Shown here one piece after another: positions 43,351 through 52,293 of a DNA stretch of 64,000 nt. This stretch comes from JAICXG01 sp036494545 (lineage in GTDB: Bacteria; Verrucomicrobiota; Verrucomicrobiia; Chthoniobacterales; UBA10450). Position 1 is the first letter of the stretch. Every line of letters starts with the position of its first letter. Location: contig DASXOB010000006.1 in assembly GCA_036494545.1 (NCBI GenBank), positions 124,001 through 188,000 on the forward strand. The letters are read 5' to 3'. Under the pieces are notes generated by a model that searched no databases, was not told the origin of the DNA, and saw only the letters and a program-made list of their open reading frames with translations. The position numbers and the translations under genes were made by a program.

Positions 43351-45522
43351 ATGGCGGTTCACGTCGACCAATCGTTAGGCGAAATAGAGTGGATTCCGCA
43401 GCCACGGAAGACACAGCTCCGTCGGCTTGGTCTCGATACCGTTCATGATTTACTCACGCATTATCCGCGGCGACATGAAGATCGCCGGGAGTTCGCCCGT
43501 TTCCCACGAGAGGAAGCCGAACATCCGGTTTGCCTTTGTGGAGAGGTAACAAAGACACGTCTTCTCCGTTTTGGCCGCGGAAGAAAGATTTTCGAAGCCA
43601 CGGTGCAGGAGACTGACGCGCATGCCCTCAGCCAGCCGCTCGTCCTGCGGTGGTTCAATCTGCATTACGTGCAAAAGATGATTCTGACCGGACAGCGTCT
43701 GGTTGTTTTCGGTAAGCCACGTCTGCGCGGCACCCGTCTTTGCATGGAACATCCGGAGTTCGAAGTGATCGAAGATGACGCGGAGAGCTCGATTCATTTC
43801 CGGCGTATCACACCGATTTATCCCGCGACCGAAGGGCTCTCGCAGCGCATTTTGCGCGCGTTGATTTTTCGGCTGCTCGACGAGTGCTACGACGACGAGT
43901 TGGAAACCGTGCTTCCAGCAGAACTACAGACCGAATTGAGTTCGAAGGCGCTGCGCGAAATTCATTTTCCTTCGAGCGAGGAGACACTCGCCCATGCTCG
44001 GGAGTGCCTGGTGTTGGGGGAATTTTTTACCATGCAAATGGTGCTCGCTTCACGACGGTCGCGCGCGCGTCGGCGTGTGGGCAGAGCGCAGCATGGTTCA
44101 GGTGAATTGTTGCAACGCTTTCTCAAAACATTGCCCTTTGCCCTAACGAACGCGCAAACGAAGGTAATCGAGGAATTGCGTTGCGATCTCGACTCGACGT
44201 TTCCCATGAACCGATTGTTGCAAGGCGATGTTGGTTCGGGAAAAACGGTGGTGGCCATAGCGGCTATGTTGCTTTGCGTAGAGTCAGGCGCGCAAACCGC
44301 TTTCATGGCGCCGACACAGATCCTGGCCGAGCAACACTACGCCGTCTTGCAGCGCTGGATCGAGCCATTGGGTGTCTCAATTTCCCTCCGTACTGGTGCG
44401 CGAAAGGAGGACGCATTGCCGCTCTTCACACTTTCACGCACGGATCGCGCAATGAGGGGCGAGCACAATCTTTCGGGGCCAAGCTGTGCGGGCGACCCCA
44501 CACCCCAGGTCCGGCGGGCCAGCGCCCTGTACCCCTCGGGAAAAAAATCGGCGGGCCAGATCTTTGTCGGAACGCACGCCTTACTTTATGAGCCGGAGGG
44601 TCTCGGCGTTCCGGGTTTGGTGGTGATCGATGAGCAACACAAATTCGGCGTGGCCCAGCGCGGACGCCTAACGACCCGGGAACCCGCGCCGCATGTGCTT
44701 GTCATGACCGCTACGCCCATTCCTCGGACCCTCACCATGAGTCTTTACGGTGATCTTGATGTCTCAACGATCGACGAAATGCCGGCGCATCGCGGGAAAA
44801 TCGTCACGGCGGCGCGGGATGGAGACAAGTTACCGGACGTGCTGGCATTTTTGCGCCGAGAGTTGGCAGCCGGCCGGCAGGCCTATATCGTCTATCCGCT
44901 GATCGATGAGAGCGAGAAGCTGGAAGCCAAAGCGGCTTCGGCCGAGTTCGACAAATGGCGCGAACGTTTGTCGCCATTCATTTGTGAACTCCTGCATGGA
45001 CGCGTTCCGCCGCCAGAGAAGCAGGCGATCATGGAGCGTTTTCGCCGCGGCCTAACGAACGTGCTGGTTAGCACCACGGTGATCGAAGTGGGAGTGGATG
45101 TGCCTAACGCCACCGTTATGTTGATTGAAAATGCCGAACGTTTCGGACTCGCCCAATTGCATCAACTGCGCGGGCGTATCGGACGCGGCGAACACAAGTC
45201 CTATTGTATTCTTCTTTCTTCCGATTCATCGCCCGAAACGGCGGCCAAGCTGGAGGTGTTGGAAAAGACAAGCAATGGTTTCGAGGTGGCGGAAGCGGAT
45301 TGGGCCATACGTGGGCCGGGTGATTTGCTCGGAACGGCGCAGAGCGGATTACCCGCCCTGAAACTTGGCGATCTACGCCGAGACGCGCAGTTAATGCAGC
45401 GTGCGCGGACGGCGGCGAGCAGGATCTTTCGCGATGATCCCGAGCTGACGAATGCGGAAAATCAACGTTTCCGGCATTTGATTGTCGAAGATGGGGAAAA
45501 ATCCTTCTCCCACGTCAGTTAA
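43351..45522 (+). CDS. recG: ATP-dependent DNA helicase RecG, with an extra internal segment
   Basis: 723 residues. The N-terminal wedge begins ETPRKTQ-like at PRKTQLRRLGLDTVHDLLTHYPRR. Helicase motifs: GDVGSGKTVVA near residue 293, DEQHKFGV near 426, TATPIPRTL, VSTTVIEVGVDVPNA and QLRGRIGRG. Between TGARKED and QIFVGTHA there are about 45 residues where family members have about 18. The excess (about 365-400) is Gly/Pro/Ser-rich and ends in an 11-bp direct repeat. RecG reverses stalled forks and processes Holliday junctions. Confidence 0.93.
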   Translation: MAVHVDQSLGEIEWIPQPRKTQLRRLGLDTVHDLLTHYPRRHEDRREFARFPREEAEHPVCLCGEVTKTRLLRFGRGRKIFEATVQETDAHALSQPLVLRWFNLHYVQKMILTGQRLVVFGKPRLRGTRLCMEHPEFEVIEDDAESSIHFRRITPIYPATEGLSQRILRALIFRLLDECYDDELETVLPAELQTELSSKALREIHFPSSEETLAHARECLVLGEFFTMQMVLASRRSRARRRVGRAQHGSGELLQRFLKTLPFALTNAQTKVIEELRCDLDSTFPMNRLLQGDVGSGKTVVAIAAMLLCVESGAQTAFMAPTQILAEQHYAVLQRWIEPLGVSISLRTGARKEDALPLFTLSRTDRAMRGEHNLSGPSCAGDPTPQVRRASALYPSGKKSAGQIFVGTHALLYEPEGLGVPGLVVIDEQHKFGVAQRGRLTTREPAPHVLVMTATPIPRTLTMSLYGDLDVSTIDEMPAHRGKIVTAARDGDKLPDVLAFLRRELAAGRQAYIVYPLIDESEKLEAKAASAEFDKWRERLSPFICELLHGRVPPPEKQAIMERFRRGLTNVLVSTTVIEVGVDVPNATVMLIENAERFGLAQLHQLRGRIGRGEHKSYCILLSSDSSPETAAKLEVLEKTSNGFEVAEADWAIRGPGDLLGTAQSGLPALKLGDLRRDAQLMQRARTAASRIFRDDPELTNAENQRFRHLIVEDGEKSFSHVS
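44512..44559 (+). repeat. 11-bp direct repeat in the RecG insertion
   Basis: CGGCGGGCCAG occurs at 44512-44522 and again at 44549-44559, 37 bp apart. It bounds the end of the extra segment in recG and includes an A7 tract between the copies. Confidence 0.7.
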
Positions 45523-47066
45523 TGAAAAACCTACTCAAATTCCTTTTGTTAGTCTTGGTTCTGAGCGCCGGAGTTTCACTGCTTTACGACTACCAGCTGC
45601 GCCACGGCCATCTGACCCTAACGAACCGCCGGTCGCCGGAGAAATTCACCCTGGCAGAAAACCCGCCGATTGATTCGAAGTCGATCGCCAGCCTGGGGTC
45701 GTTAAGCAATGAACGGCGCCGACTGGTCGCGAGCGTGATTCCGTCGGTTGTAAGTGTAAAGACAACCAAACGAATTCCGCGGCAATACGGCCTCGATCCT
45801 TTCGATTTTTTCCGCGGCAACTATCGTCAATTTCGCGGACCGATGGATGATTCGCTCGTCCAGAATTCGTTAGGGTCTGGGGTGATCGTGACCAAGGAAG
45901 GTCACATCATTACCAACAACCACGTCGTCGATCAGGTCGACGAAATCGAGGTGCAATTGAGCGATGGACGCACGCGCAAAGCACAGCTCATCGGCGCCGA
46001 CGAACAGCTTGACCTCGCAGTCTTAAAAATGGACGAGCCCGATGCGAAACCGCTCAAACTGGGCGATTCCGATCAAATGCAGGCGGGCGATTTTGTCCTC
46101 GCAGTAGGGAATCCGTTTGGCTTCGAGGAGACGGTGACGGATGGAATCATCAGCTCGAAAGGGCGGCCGAATCGCGTCGATGGCTTCGGCGATTTTCTGC
46201 AAACCAACGCTGCGATTAATCCTGGCAACAGCGGCGGACCATTGATCAACCTGCGCGGCGAGGTCATCGGAATCAATACCGCCATCATTTCGCGCAGCGG
46301 TGGATCGCAGGGAATCGGCTTTGCCATTCCATCGAACACGGTGAAAATGGCCTTGGAAAGCTTACTCAAGCAGGGACGAATCATTCGCGGCTATCTCGGG
46401 ATCGAGACGGTGGGCTTGCAACCGGGGCAAACACCGAGTGACGACAATGGTGTCGCCGTCGCGGCGGTGATGCCCGACTCACCGGCCGCGGATGCCAAGA
46501 TTCAACGCGGCGATGTGATCCAGGAATTCGACGGTCACAAGGTTCACAATATCATCGAACTCCAGAGGCTCGTTTCAGTCGCGGAGTTGAATAAGAAAGT
46601 CAGTTTGCAGGTGGAGCGAAATGGAAAACCGCTCACGGTCTCTACCACGCTCAAGGAACGGCCGCCTAACTATGGTTTGGTGCGTGCAGCACCGGGCGGG
46701 CCGGGCCGGCAACCGGTGCAACCTCCTTCGCCTAACGATTCGGATAATGAAGACCGGGATCAGGCTCCGGATCAAGCCGGCAACAGTTCGCTTGCATCCC
46801 TTGAGGTGCGCGAGTTGACGCCGCAACTTGCGCAGCAGCTCGGAGTGCCGCCGAGCGTCCGCGGTGTGGTTGTCGCGCAGGTCGGACCGGGCTTGAACGA
46901 CTCGCAAATTCGCGCCGGCGACGTGATCGAGGCGATCAATCAGCAACCGGTTGAGTCGGTGAAGGATTTCGAACAGGCGGTTCAATCGCTCGATTCTAAC
47001 GAGTCGCAGGTCCTCTCGGTTTGCCGCCGACGCACCAGATCCTTTGTCGTAATCAAGCCACGTTAG
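45522..47066 (+). CDS. Do/HtrA-family serine protease (DegP/DegQ-like)
   Basis: 514 residues, starting one base inside the recG stop (TAATG). An N-terminal membrane anchor or signal is at about 4-21. The trypsin-like triad is His134 (NNHVVDQ), Asp164 (DLAVLKM) and Ser237 (GNSGGPL). Two PDZ domains follow (IRGYLGIETVGL to about 390 and from LEVRELTPQ near 420). A Gln/Pro-rich linker separates them. It acts in periplasmic protein quality control. One exact motif falls in the linker. Confidence 0.92.
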   Translation: MKNLLKFLLLVLVLSAGVSLLYDYQLRHGHLTLTNRRSPEKFTLAENPPIDSKSIASLGSLSNERRRLVASVIPSVVSVKTTKRIPRQYGLDPFDFFRGNYRQFRGPMDDSLVQNSLGSGVIVTKEGHIITNNHVVDQVDEIEVQLSDGRTRKAQLIGADEQLDLAVLKMDEPDAKPLKLGDSDQMQAGDFVLAVGNPFGFEETVTDGIISSKGRPNRVDGFGDFLQTNAAINPGNSGGPLINLRGEVIGINTAIISRSGGSQGIGFAIPSNTVKMALESLLKQGRIIRGYLGIETVGLQPGQTPSDDNGVAVAAVMPDSPAADAKIQRGDVIQEFDGHKVHNIIELQRLVSVAELNKKVSLQVERNGKPLTVSTTLKERPPNYGLVRAAPGGPGRQPVQPPSPNDSDNEDRDQAPDQAGNSSLASLEVRELTPQLAQQLGVPPSVRGVVVAQVGPGLNDSQIRAGDVIEAINQQPVESVKDFEQAVQSLDSNESQVLSVCRRRTRSFVVIKPR

Positions 47067-47217
47067 TCCAGGCCGGTTGGTCTTCGCGACTCAAACAAAG
47101 GCCCTGATAGATAGAGAGCGACTAAGGCTGTCTGGAAACACGCGGCGCCTGGACGATTTCCGAATGAGTGAATAACACTTGGAGCAACTCAGTCCAAGAC
47201 TTACACCAAAGAATAGC

Positions 47218-48699
47218 ATGAAAAGAATCTTAATCGCACTCGCGTTAATCGCTTGTCTCTCCCCCTTCGTCTCGAAGAGCCGAGCAGACGCGGAAGTTTC
47301 GCTCGACTTTTTTTACGATAACCTTTCGCCGTACGGCAGTTGGATCGATGTGGATGACTACGGCTATTGCTTTCAGCCTAACGTCGCTGTGAATAACTCG
47401 GACTGGCGGCCCTACAGCGATGGGTACTGGGCTTATACCGATGTCGGCTGGACCTGGGTCTCCTACGAGGATTTCGGTTGGGCGACTTATCACTACGGTC
47501 GTTGGGCAGATCTTGAGAGCTACGGCTGGGTTTGGGTGCCTGGATACGAGTGGGGTCCGGCCTGGGTTTCGTGGCGAACAGGTGGTGACTACATCGGGTG
47601 GGCACCTTTACCGCCGCAGGGCGAAACTGTCTACGAAGGTCGCCCGATCAGCGGAGCGGTCGATGTCACTTTTGATATCGGGCCCCTCTACTACAATTTT
47701 GTCGACATTCGCTATATTGGCGAACCCGTCCTGCGCCAGCGGATCATCCCTGCGCAGCGCAATGTTACGATCATCAATCGGACGGTGAACGTAACTAACA
47801 TCACTTACAATAACTCAGTCGTTTATAACTACGGGCCGAGCTTCAGCCGGCTGAACCAGTATTCCGAGCGCCCGGTTCCTCGACTTGTGCTTAAACGGGA
47901 GTCTAACATGGCGGGCCAGTCGGTCATGACGCATGGTGGAAATCTCAACCGTGTCAGTAACGGTCAGCTGATGGTTGTTGCGCCGCCTGTGCAAAAATCA
48001 CAACAGAAAATCGCGCCCAAGCAAGTGAAGGCTACCGTGACTAGGCCCCAGGTAGAGCACGGTTGGAAGGGCATCAACAACCGCCAGCAACTCCAGGCGG
48101 AAATGAAGAAAGAGAATCCAAAAAATGTGCCGCCGCCGAGCTTCACTCCGCCGGCCAATTACAATGGAGTAATGACTTCCAACGGTAAGGAAGGTTGGAA
48201 GCAGGGAGGCATGCCTGCACCGCGACCTCCACAGAGCACCCCTCCAACTGCGGTCACGCATGAGACTTCAGCTCAAAATAATTCAGAACGCACAAGGGAA
48301 GAAAATGCTGCGGCCGCTCATCGGCCCGCGCCCGAGACTGGTCGGCCTGGGGATTTGCAACGTCGACCAGGCGTCCAACAAACAGAAGCGACAACGCCTC
48401 ACCCGGCCAGGGCGCCAGAGATAGCGCAGCCTGCTCGACCTCCCAAGCGGCCAACACCATTCGCCCAGCCGCGCCGACCCGCGCCAATCGAGCCAAGTCA
48501 GCCTAGCGACCTGGAACGCACTCAAAACCAGCCAGGGCCAAGGCCTCGGCGCCCACAACCGGCACCGGCGGAAAATCAACCGCAGCATCACGAACAGACT
48601 GAACACCCCAACGCGGATGGCGCTTCACCGGCAAACGGCGAGCACCAAGGCAAGCCGAAGAAAAAGCGGCCTAACGCCGAGCAAACACCAAACCCCTAA
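47218..48699 (+). CDS. Exported DUF6600-type protein, Trp/Tyr-rich with Pro-rich C-terminus
   Basis: 493 residues from ATG 47218, which begins a signal peptide (KRILIALALIACLSPFVSKSRA). Residues about 25-150 contain repeated aromatic motifs (FYDNLSPYGSW, DWRPYSDGYWAYT, FGWATYHYGRW, GPAWVSWRTGGDYIGWAPLPP), the DUF6600 pattern. From about 290 the protein is Pro/Gln/Arg-rich and probably disordered. Function unknown. The stop overlaps a CCCTAACGA copy. Confidence 0.78.
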   Translation: MKRILIALALIACLSPFVSKSRADAEVSLDFFYDNLSPYGSWIDVDDYGYCFQPNVAVNNSDWRPYSDGYWAYTDVGWTWVSYEDFGWATYHYGRWADLESYGWVWVPGYEWGPAWVSWRTGGDYIGWAPLPPQGETVYEGRPISGAVDVTFDIGPLYYNFVDIRYIGEPVLRQRIIPAQRNVTIINRTVNVTNITYNNSVVYNYGPSFSRLNQYSERPVPRLVLKRESNMAGQSVMTHGGNLNRVSNGQLMVVAPPVQKSQQKIAPKQVKATVTRPQVEHGWKGINNRQQLQAEMKKENPKNVPPPSFTPPANYNGVMTSNGKEGWKQGGMPAPRPPQSTPPTAVTHETSAQNNSERTREENAAAAHRPAPETGRPGDLQRRPGVQQTEATTPHPARAPEIAQPARPPKRPTPFAQPRRPAPIEPSQPSDLERTQNQPGPRPRRPQPAPAENQPQHHEQTEHPNADGASPANGEHQGKPKKKRPNAEQTPNP

Positions 48700-48775
48700 C
48701 GAATAAAGGAGACAACGTTTCACGGCTTCGAGTTCATCCCGGGCCGCATCTTTCCTTCAGCTGTTGAGCAAACGC

Positions 48776-49774
48776 TCAGAGTAATTCCGCGATCTGCACC
48801 GCATTGAGCGCTGCGCCTTTCAGGAGTTGATCTCCGCAAACCCACAGGGCGAGTCCATTTTCCAAGGCGCAATCCAGCCGAATTCGTCCGACCTGGCAGT
48901 TGTCTTTTCCGGCGACCGTAAGCGGCATCGGATAAAGATGCGACTGCGGCTCATCCACCAGGTCGACTCCGGGCGCCTTGGCGAGAATATCACGCGCGGC
49001 CTCAACTGAAACCGGATTGAGAAACTCCGCGCTCAATGCCACCGAATGCGCGCGATAAACCGGCACGCGAACACAAGTGACCGAGGCTTGGAAAGTGGGA
49101 AGGTGCATCATCTTGCGCCCTTCATTCTGCAGCTTCATTTCCTCGCGGGTGTAGCCGCTTTTAAGAAAGGAATCAACCTGTGGAAGAGCATTAAAAGCGA
49201 CCGGGTGCGGGTAGACCTCGGCAATCGGTTCGGCTTCGCGGGACACCGCTTCGATTTGCCGGCGCAATTCCTCGATCGCTCGCGCGCCGCTGCCCGAAAC
49301 AGCCTGATAACTTGCCGCAAAAACTCGCTGCAATCCAAAACCGCGATGCAAAGGATAAAGCGCCATTAAGGCAATCGCCGTTGTGCAGTTCGGATTTGCG
49401 ATGATTCCGCGATGCGCTTGCAGATCGTCCGGGTTGATTTCCGGAATGACGAGCGGCACGTCTTCGTCCATGCGAAAAGCGGAAGAGTTGTCGATCACGA
49501 TCGCGCCAGCTTGTTGTGCGAACGGCGCGAATCTTTTCGCCGTCTCCGAGCCGGCGCTGAAAAAAGCCAGGTCGGCGCCGGTGAATGAATCTTCCCCAAG
49601 CGCGGCGACAGGATATTCGCGACCTCGAAATTCCAGCATCCGTCCCGCCGACCGCGGCGACGCAAGTAAGCGCAGGTCTGCCACTGGAAAATCGCGTCGC
49701 TCCATCACGCGCAGTAACTCGATGCCAACCGCGCCGGTCGCGCCCACGATCGTCACGTGATACTTTTTCCGCAT
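48776..49774 (-). CDS. asd: Aspartate-semialdehyde dehydrogenase
   Basis: 332 residues. NAD(P)-binding GATGAVGIELLRVMERRDFP at the N-terminus, catalytic Cys in NPNCTTAIALMAL, and KLQNEGRKMM-type active-site segment with VPVYRAHSVALS. It makes aspartate semialdehyde for lysine, methionine, threonine and diaminopimelate. The gene stands alone, divergent from the L,D-transpeptidase, and has no exact copy of the repeat. Confidence 0.94.
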   Translation of the reverse strand: MRKKYHVTIVGATGAVGIELLRVMERRDFPVADLRLLASPRSAGRMLEFRGREYPVAALGEDSFTGADLAFFSAGSETAKRFAPFAQQAGAIVIDNSSAFRMDEDVPLVIPEINPDDLQAHRGIIANPNCTTAIALMALYPLHRGFGLQRVFAASYQAVSGSGARAIEELRRQIEAVSREAEPIAEVYPHPVAFNALPQVDSFLKSGYTREEMKLQNEGRKMMHLPTFQASVTCVRVPVYRAHSVALSAEFLNPVSVEAARDILAKAPGVDLVDEPQSHLYPMPLTVAGKDNCQVGRIRLDCALENGLALWVCGDQLLKGAALNAVQIAELL

Positions 49775-49805
49775 CGCGAGCGCAGTTTATCGTCCGCATC
49801 CTGAC

Positions 49806-50267
49806 ATGCAAACGACCGAGCTGACCATCCGAGTTTCTGTTTCAGAGCAGCGTCTTGATCTTGTCACGGGCGACCAGATGCTTGTCAGCTATCCCATTTC
49901 GACTTCGCGTTTCGGTCTCGGCCCCGAGGCCGGCAGCATGAAGACGCCGCTCGGCAAATTTCGCGTCGCGGAAAAGATCGGCGCCGATGTTCCGCTCGGT
50001 ACCATCTTCCGTAGCCGTATTCCTCTTGCGCCAAAAGATCCACTCCCGCCGGATGACGATCTCATTCTTACCCGCATCCTCTGGCTCGATGGGATGGAAG
50101 ATCACAATGCCAATACGCGAGACCGCTTTATTTACATCCACGGCACAAATCACGAATCGGAGATTGGCCGGCCCGCGAGTCATGGCTGCATCCGAATGAG
50201 GAGTACCGATATCGCTGATCTTTTCGACCGTGTACCGGTGGGCACAGAAGTGGTTATCGCGAGCTAA
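49806..50267 (+). CDS. L,D-transpeptidase (YkuD family), no signal peptide
   Basis: 153 residues. The catalytic motif is HGTNHESEIGRPASHGCIRM, with the His and Cys of the YkuD domain. There is no N-terminal signal or anchor, so export is unclear or the start is misjudged. The stop overlaps a GCTAACGA near-match. It may crosslink peptidoglycan or have another acyl-transfer role. Confidence 0.85.
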   Translation: MQTTELTIRVSVSEQRLDLVTGDQMLVSYPISTSRFGLGPEAGSMKTPLGKFRVAEKIGADVPLGTIFRSRIPLAPKDPLPPDDDLILTRILWLDGMEDHNANTRDRFIYIHGTNHESEIGRPASHGCIRMRSTDIADLFDRVPVGTEVVIAS

Positions 50268-50292
50268 CGAAAAAAGGAGAGAAATTCGTTGC

Positions 50293-50310
50293 GCGGGGGG
50301 GCTTCCCCGC
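50293..50310 (+). other. GC-rich hairpin before the small lipoprotein gene
   Basis: GCGGGG (50293-50298) can pair with CCCCGC (50305-50310). It has no T-run and lies about 50 bp before the lipoprotein start, so it could be part of its 5' leader. Confidence 0.45.
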
Positions 50311-50357
50311 CTAAACATCGGCAGCAACCTGCTAAAGGAAGGAGGCGAAGTAAAATA

Positions 50358-50480
50358 GTGAAGATTCTGAAAGCAATTCTCGTAGTGGCCGTTGCGGCCA
50401 GCGTGCTAAGCCTGGGTGCTTGCGCGCAGAAAAAGGAGACGGCGACCCAGACGACGGCCACCACCGGATACTCCAAATAG
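50358..50480 (+). CDS. Small lipoprotein
   Basis: 40 residues from GTG 50358. A hydrophobic signal (ILKAILVVAVAASVLSLGAC) has a lipobox LGAC; the mature peptide is only about 20 residues and Lys/Thr-rich. A strong AAGGAAGGAGG lies 12-22 bp upstream. Similar in size and form to entericidin-like lipoproteins, but no sequence match is claimed. Lnt from this window could acylate it. Confidence 0.65.
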   Translation: MKILKAILVVAVAASVLSLGACAQKKETATQTTATTGYSK

Positions 50481-50525
50481 AAAGCCGCCGGCGGTTCGCC
50501 TCCGACCGGAAAACTTTAACCTAAG

Positions 50526-50562
50526 AGGCCAGGTCGCTTCTCGCGGCCTGGCCTTTTTCCGT
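50526..50562 (+). terminator. Rho-independent terminator after the lipoprotein gene
   Basis: GGCCAGG pairs with CCTGGCC around a 14-nt loop, directly followed by TTTTT. It lies about 45 bp after the stop. Confidence 0.85.
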
Positions 50563-50618
50563 CATGAGGCAGCGCTCTGGCGGGGCGGGGATACAACCGT
50601 TTCTGTGACGGCAGTACT

Positions 50619-50652
50619 TTGTTAGGCGTGCTGGCGGCAAGCTGCCTAACGA
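50619..50652. repeat. Inverted pair of GCCTAACGA-family motifs
   Basis: TTGTTAGGC (50619-50627, one mismatch) faces an exact GCCTAACGA (50644-50652), giving a 7-bp stem GTTAGGC/GCCTAAC with a 16-nt loop. Inverted pairs of uptake sequences act as terminators in Neisseria and Haemophilus. There is no T-run here. Confidence 0.65.
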
Positions 50653-50663
50653 GTAGCGAGGCT

Positions 50664-50680
50664 GGCGGAAATGTTCCGCC
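50664..50680. promoter_or_regulatory. Perfect inverted repeat before hutH
   Basis: GGCGGAA-ATG-TTCCGCC, 7-bp arms, ends 21 bp before the hutH ATG. It could be an operator for the histidine-degradation genes or an mRNA hairpin near the ribosome-binding site. Confidence 0.5.
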
Positions 50681-50701
50681 TCCCTTAATGTGGGGTCCTG
50701 A

Positions 50702-52213
50702 ATGATTTCTCTTTCCGGCCGTCCTTTAACGCTCGAGCAAATTGCCAGCGTCGCACTTGTGTGCGAGCCGGTGGAGGTTTCGGCCTCAGCATTTGCGGCA
50801 ATCCGCGCTTCGCGCCGCGTCGTGGAAGAGATTGTCGCACGTCGCGCAGTCGTCTACGGCATTAGCACGGGTTTTGGAAAACTTGCTGATGTGCGCATTC
50901 CGCCCGACAAGCTCGAGCAGCTGCAGGTTAATCTCGTGCGGAGTCATTGCTGCGGGATCGGCCGACCGCTCTCCGAACTGGAAGTGCGCGCGATGATTCT
51001 CCTGCGCGCCAACGTGCTGACCCTGGGCTTTAGCGGCATCCGATTGGAAGTGATTCAGCTTTTGGTCGAGATGCTCAACCGCAGAGTCTGGCCGGTGATT
51101 CCCGAGAAAGGATCGGTCGGCGCCAGCGGCGACTTGGCGCCGCTCGCGCACCTCGCGCTCTCCCTGATCGGAGAAGGCGACGCATTTTTCCGGGACGAAC
51201 GCATGCCCGCCGAAGCCGCCCTGCAAAGGGCTGGACTCCGGCCAACCGATCTGCAGGCAAAGGAAGGTCTCGCGCTCCTCAACGGTACTCAGGCGATGCA
51301 TGCAGTCGGCGGTCTTGCGCTTATGCGTGCGAAACAACTTGTGCAAGTGGCTGATGTCGCGGGCGCCATGGCACTTGAAGCGCTTCTTGGCACGCCGGTT
51401 GCCTTCGACGAGCGAATTCACAACGCACGTCCGCATCCCGGTCAGCGCGCGGTCGCGCGGCATTTGCTCGCTCTGCTACGGGAGAGTGAAATCCGCGCCT
51501 CCCATCTCACTGGTGATCTGCGCGTGCAGGATGCTTACAGTCTGCGTTGCATGCCACAGGTGCATGGAGCGATTCGTGGCGCGCTTGCCCATTGCGAGGA
51601 CGTGCTGTCGACAGAGTCGGGCTCGGCGACCGACAACCCGCTCGTTTTCACCGATAACGGCGATGTCCTTTCGGGCGGCAACTTTCACGGCGCACCGCTC
51701 GCGCTTGCTCTCGACTACGCTGCGATTGCGATCACGGACCTGATGAGCATCAGCGAGCGGCGAATTGATCGCCTGCTAAATCCCGATCTGAACGAAGGTT
51801 TGCCCGCCTTTCTTGCGCAACAACCCGGAATGCAATCCGGTTTCATGATCGCGCACGTCGCCGCGGTTGCGCTGCTGAACGAAGCCAAAATCCTGGCGCA
51901 TCCGGCGAGCGTCGACAATCTGCCGACCTCGGCCGGAAAGGAAGATCATGTTTCCATGGGCATGACCGCCGCGCTTAAATTGCGGACAGTGATGGACAAC
52001 GCCGAGCATCTCTTTGCCATCGAGCTGATGGCTGCGGGGGAAGGATTGGAATTTCGTCGACCATTGAAAGCCGGCGTCGGGGTCGAACGGGCCTTCGCCG
52101 CTCTCCGTGCAATCGCGCCTCGTTTGGAGGAAGATCGCGTCTTGACGGGCGACATTGAACGTGTGGCTGGAGCGATTCGTGCCGGCCGGTTTAGTTTCGA
52201 AGATGAATCCTGA
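50702..52213 (+). CDS. hutH: Histidine ammonia-lyase
   Basis: 503 residues. The MIO-forming Ala141-Ser142-Gly143 lies in GSVGASGDLAPLAH. YGISTGFGKLAD near the N-terminus and QDAYSLRCMPQVHG are family signatures. It converts histidine to urocanate, the first step of the hut pathway. It is followed by hutU after 80 bp. Confidence 0.96.
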   Translation: MISLSGRPLTLEQIASVALVCEPVEVSASAFAAIRASRRVVEEIVARRAVVYGISTGFGKLADVRIPPDKLEQLQVNLVRSHCCGIGRPLSELEVRAMILLRANVLTLGFSGIRLEVIQLLVEMLNRRVWPVIPEKGSVGASGDLAPLAHLALSLIGEGDAFFRDERMPAEAALQRAGLRPTDLQAKEGLALLNGTQAMHAVGGLALMRAKQLVQVADVAGAMALEALLGTPVAFDERIHNARPHPGQRAVARHLLALLRESEIRASHLTGDLRVQDAYSLRCMPQVHGAIRGALAHCEDVLSTESGSATDNPLVFTDNGDVLSGGNFHGAPLALALDYAAIAITDLMSISERRIDRLLNPDLNEGLPAFLAQQPGMQSGFMIAHVAAVALLNEAKILAHPASVDNLPTSAGKEDHVSMGMTAALKLRTVMDNAEHLFAIELMAAGEGLEFRRPLKAGVGVERAFAALRAIAPRLEEDRVLTGDIERVAGAIRAGRFSFEDES

Positions 52214-52281
52214 CCAGCGAAGCCCGCGGAGGCCACGGAATTGTATCTTCTCTGCAGGCTCGGTCATAATGTTCTAGTCTG

Positions 52282-52290
52282 GCCTAACGA
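52282..52290 (+). repeat. GCCTAACGA motif just before hutU
   Basis: An exact copy in the 80-bp hutH-hutU gap, ending 3 bp before the hutU ATG, in the place normally taken by a Shine-Dalgarno, which is not otherwise visible. Confidence 0.6.
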
Positions 52291-52293
52291 ATT

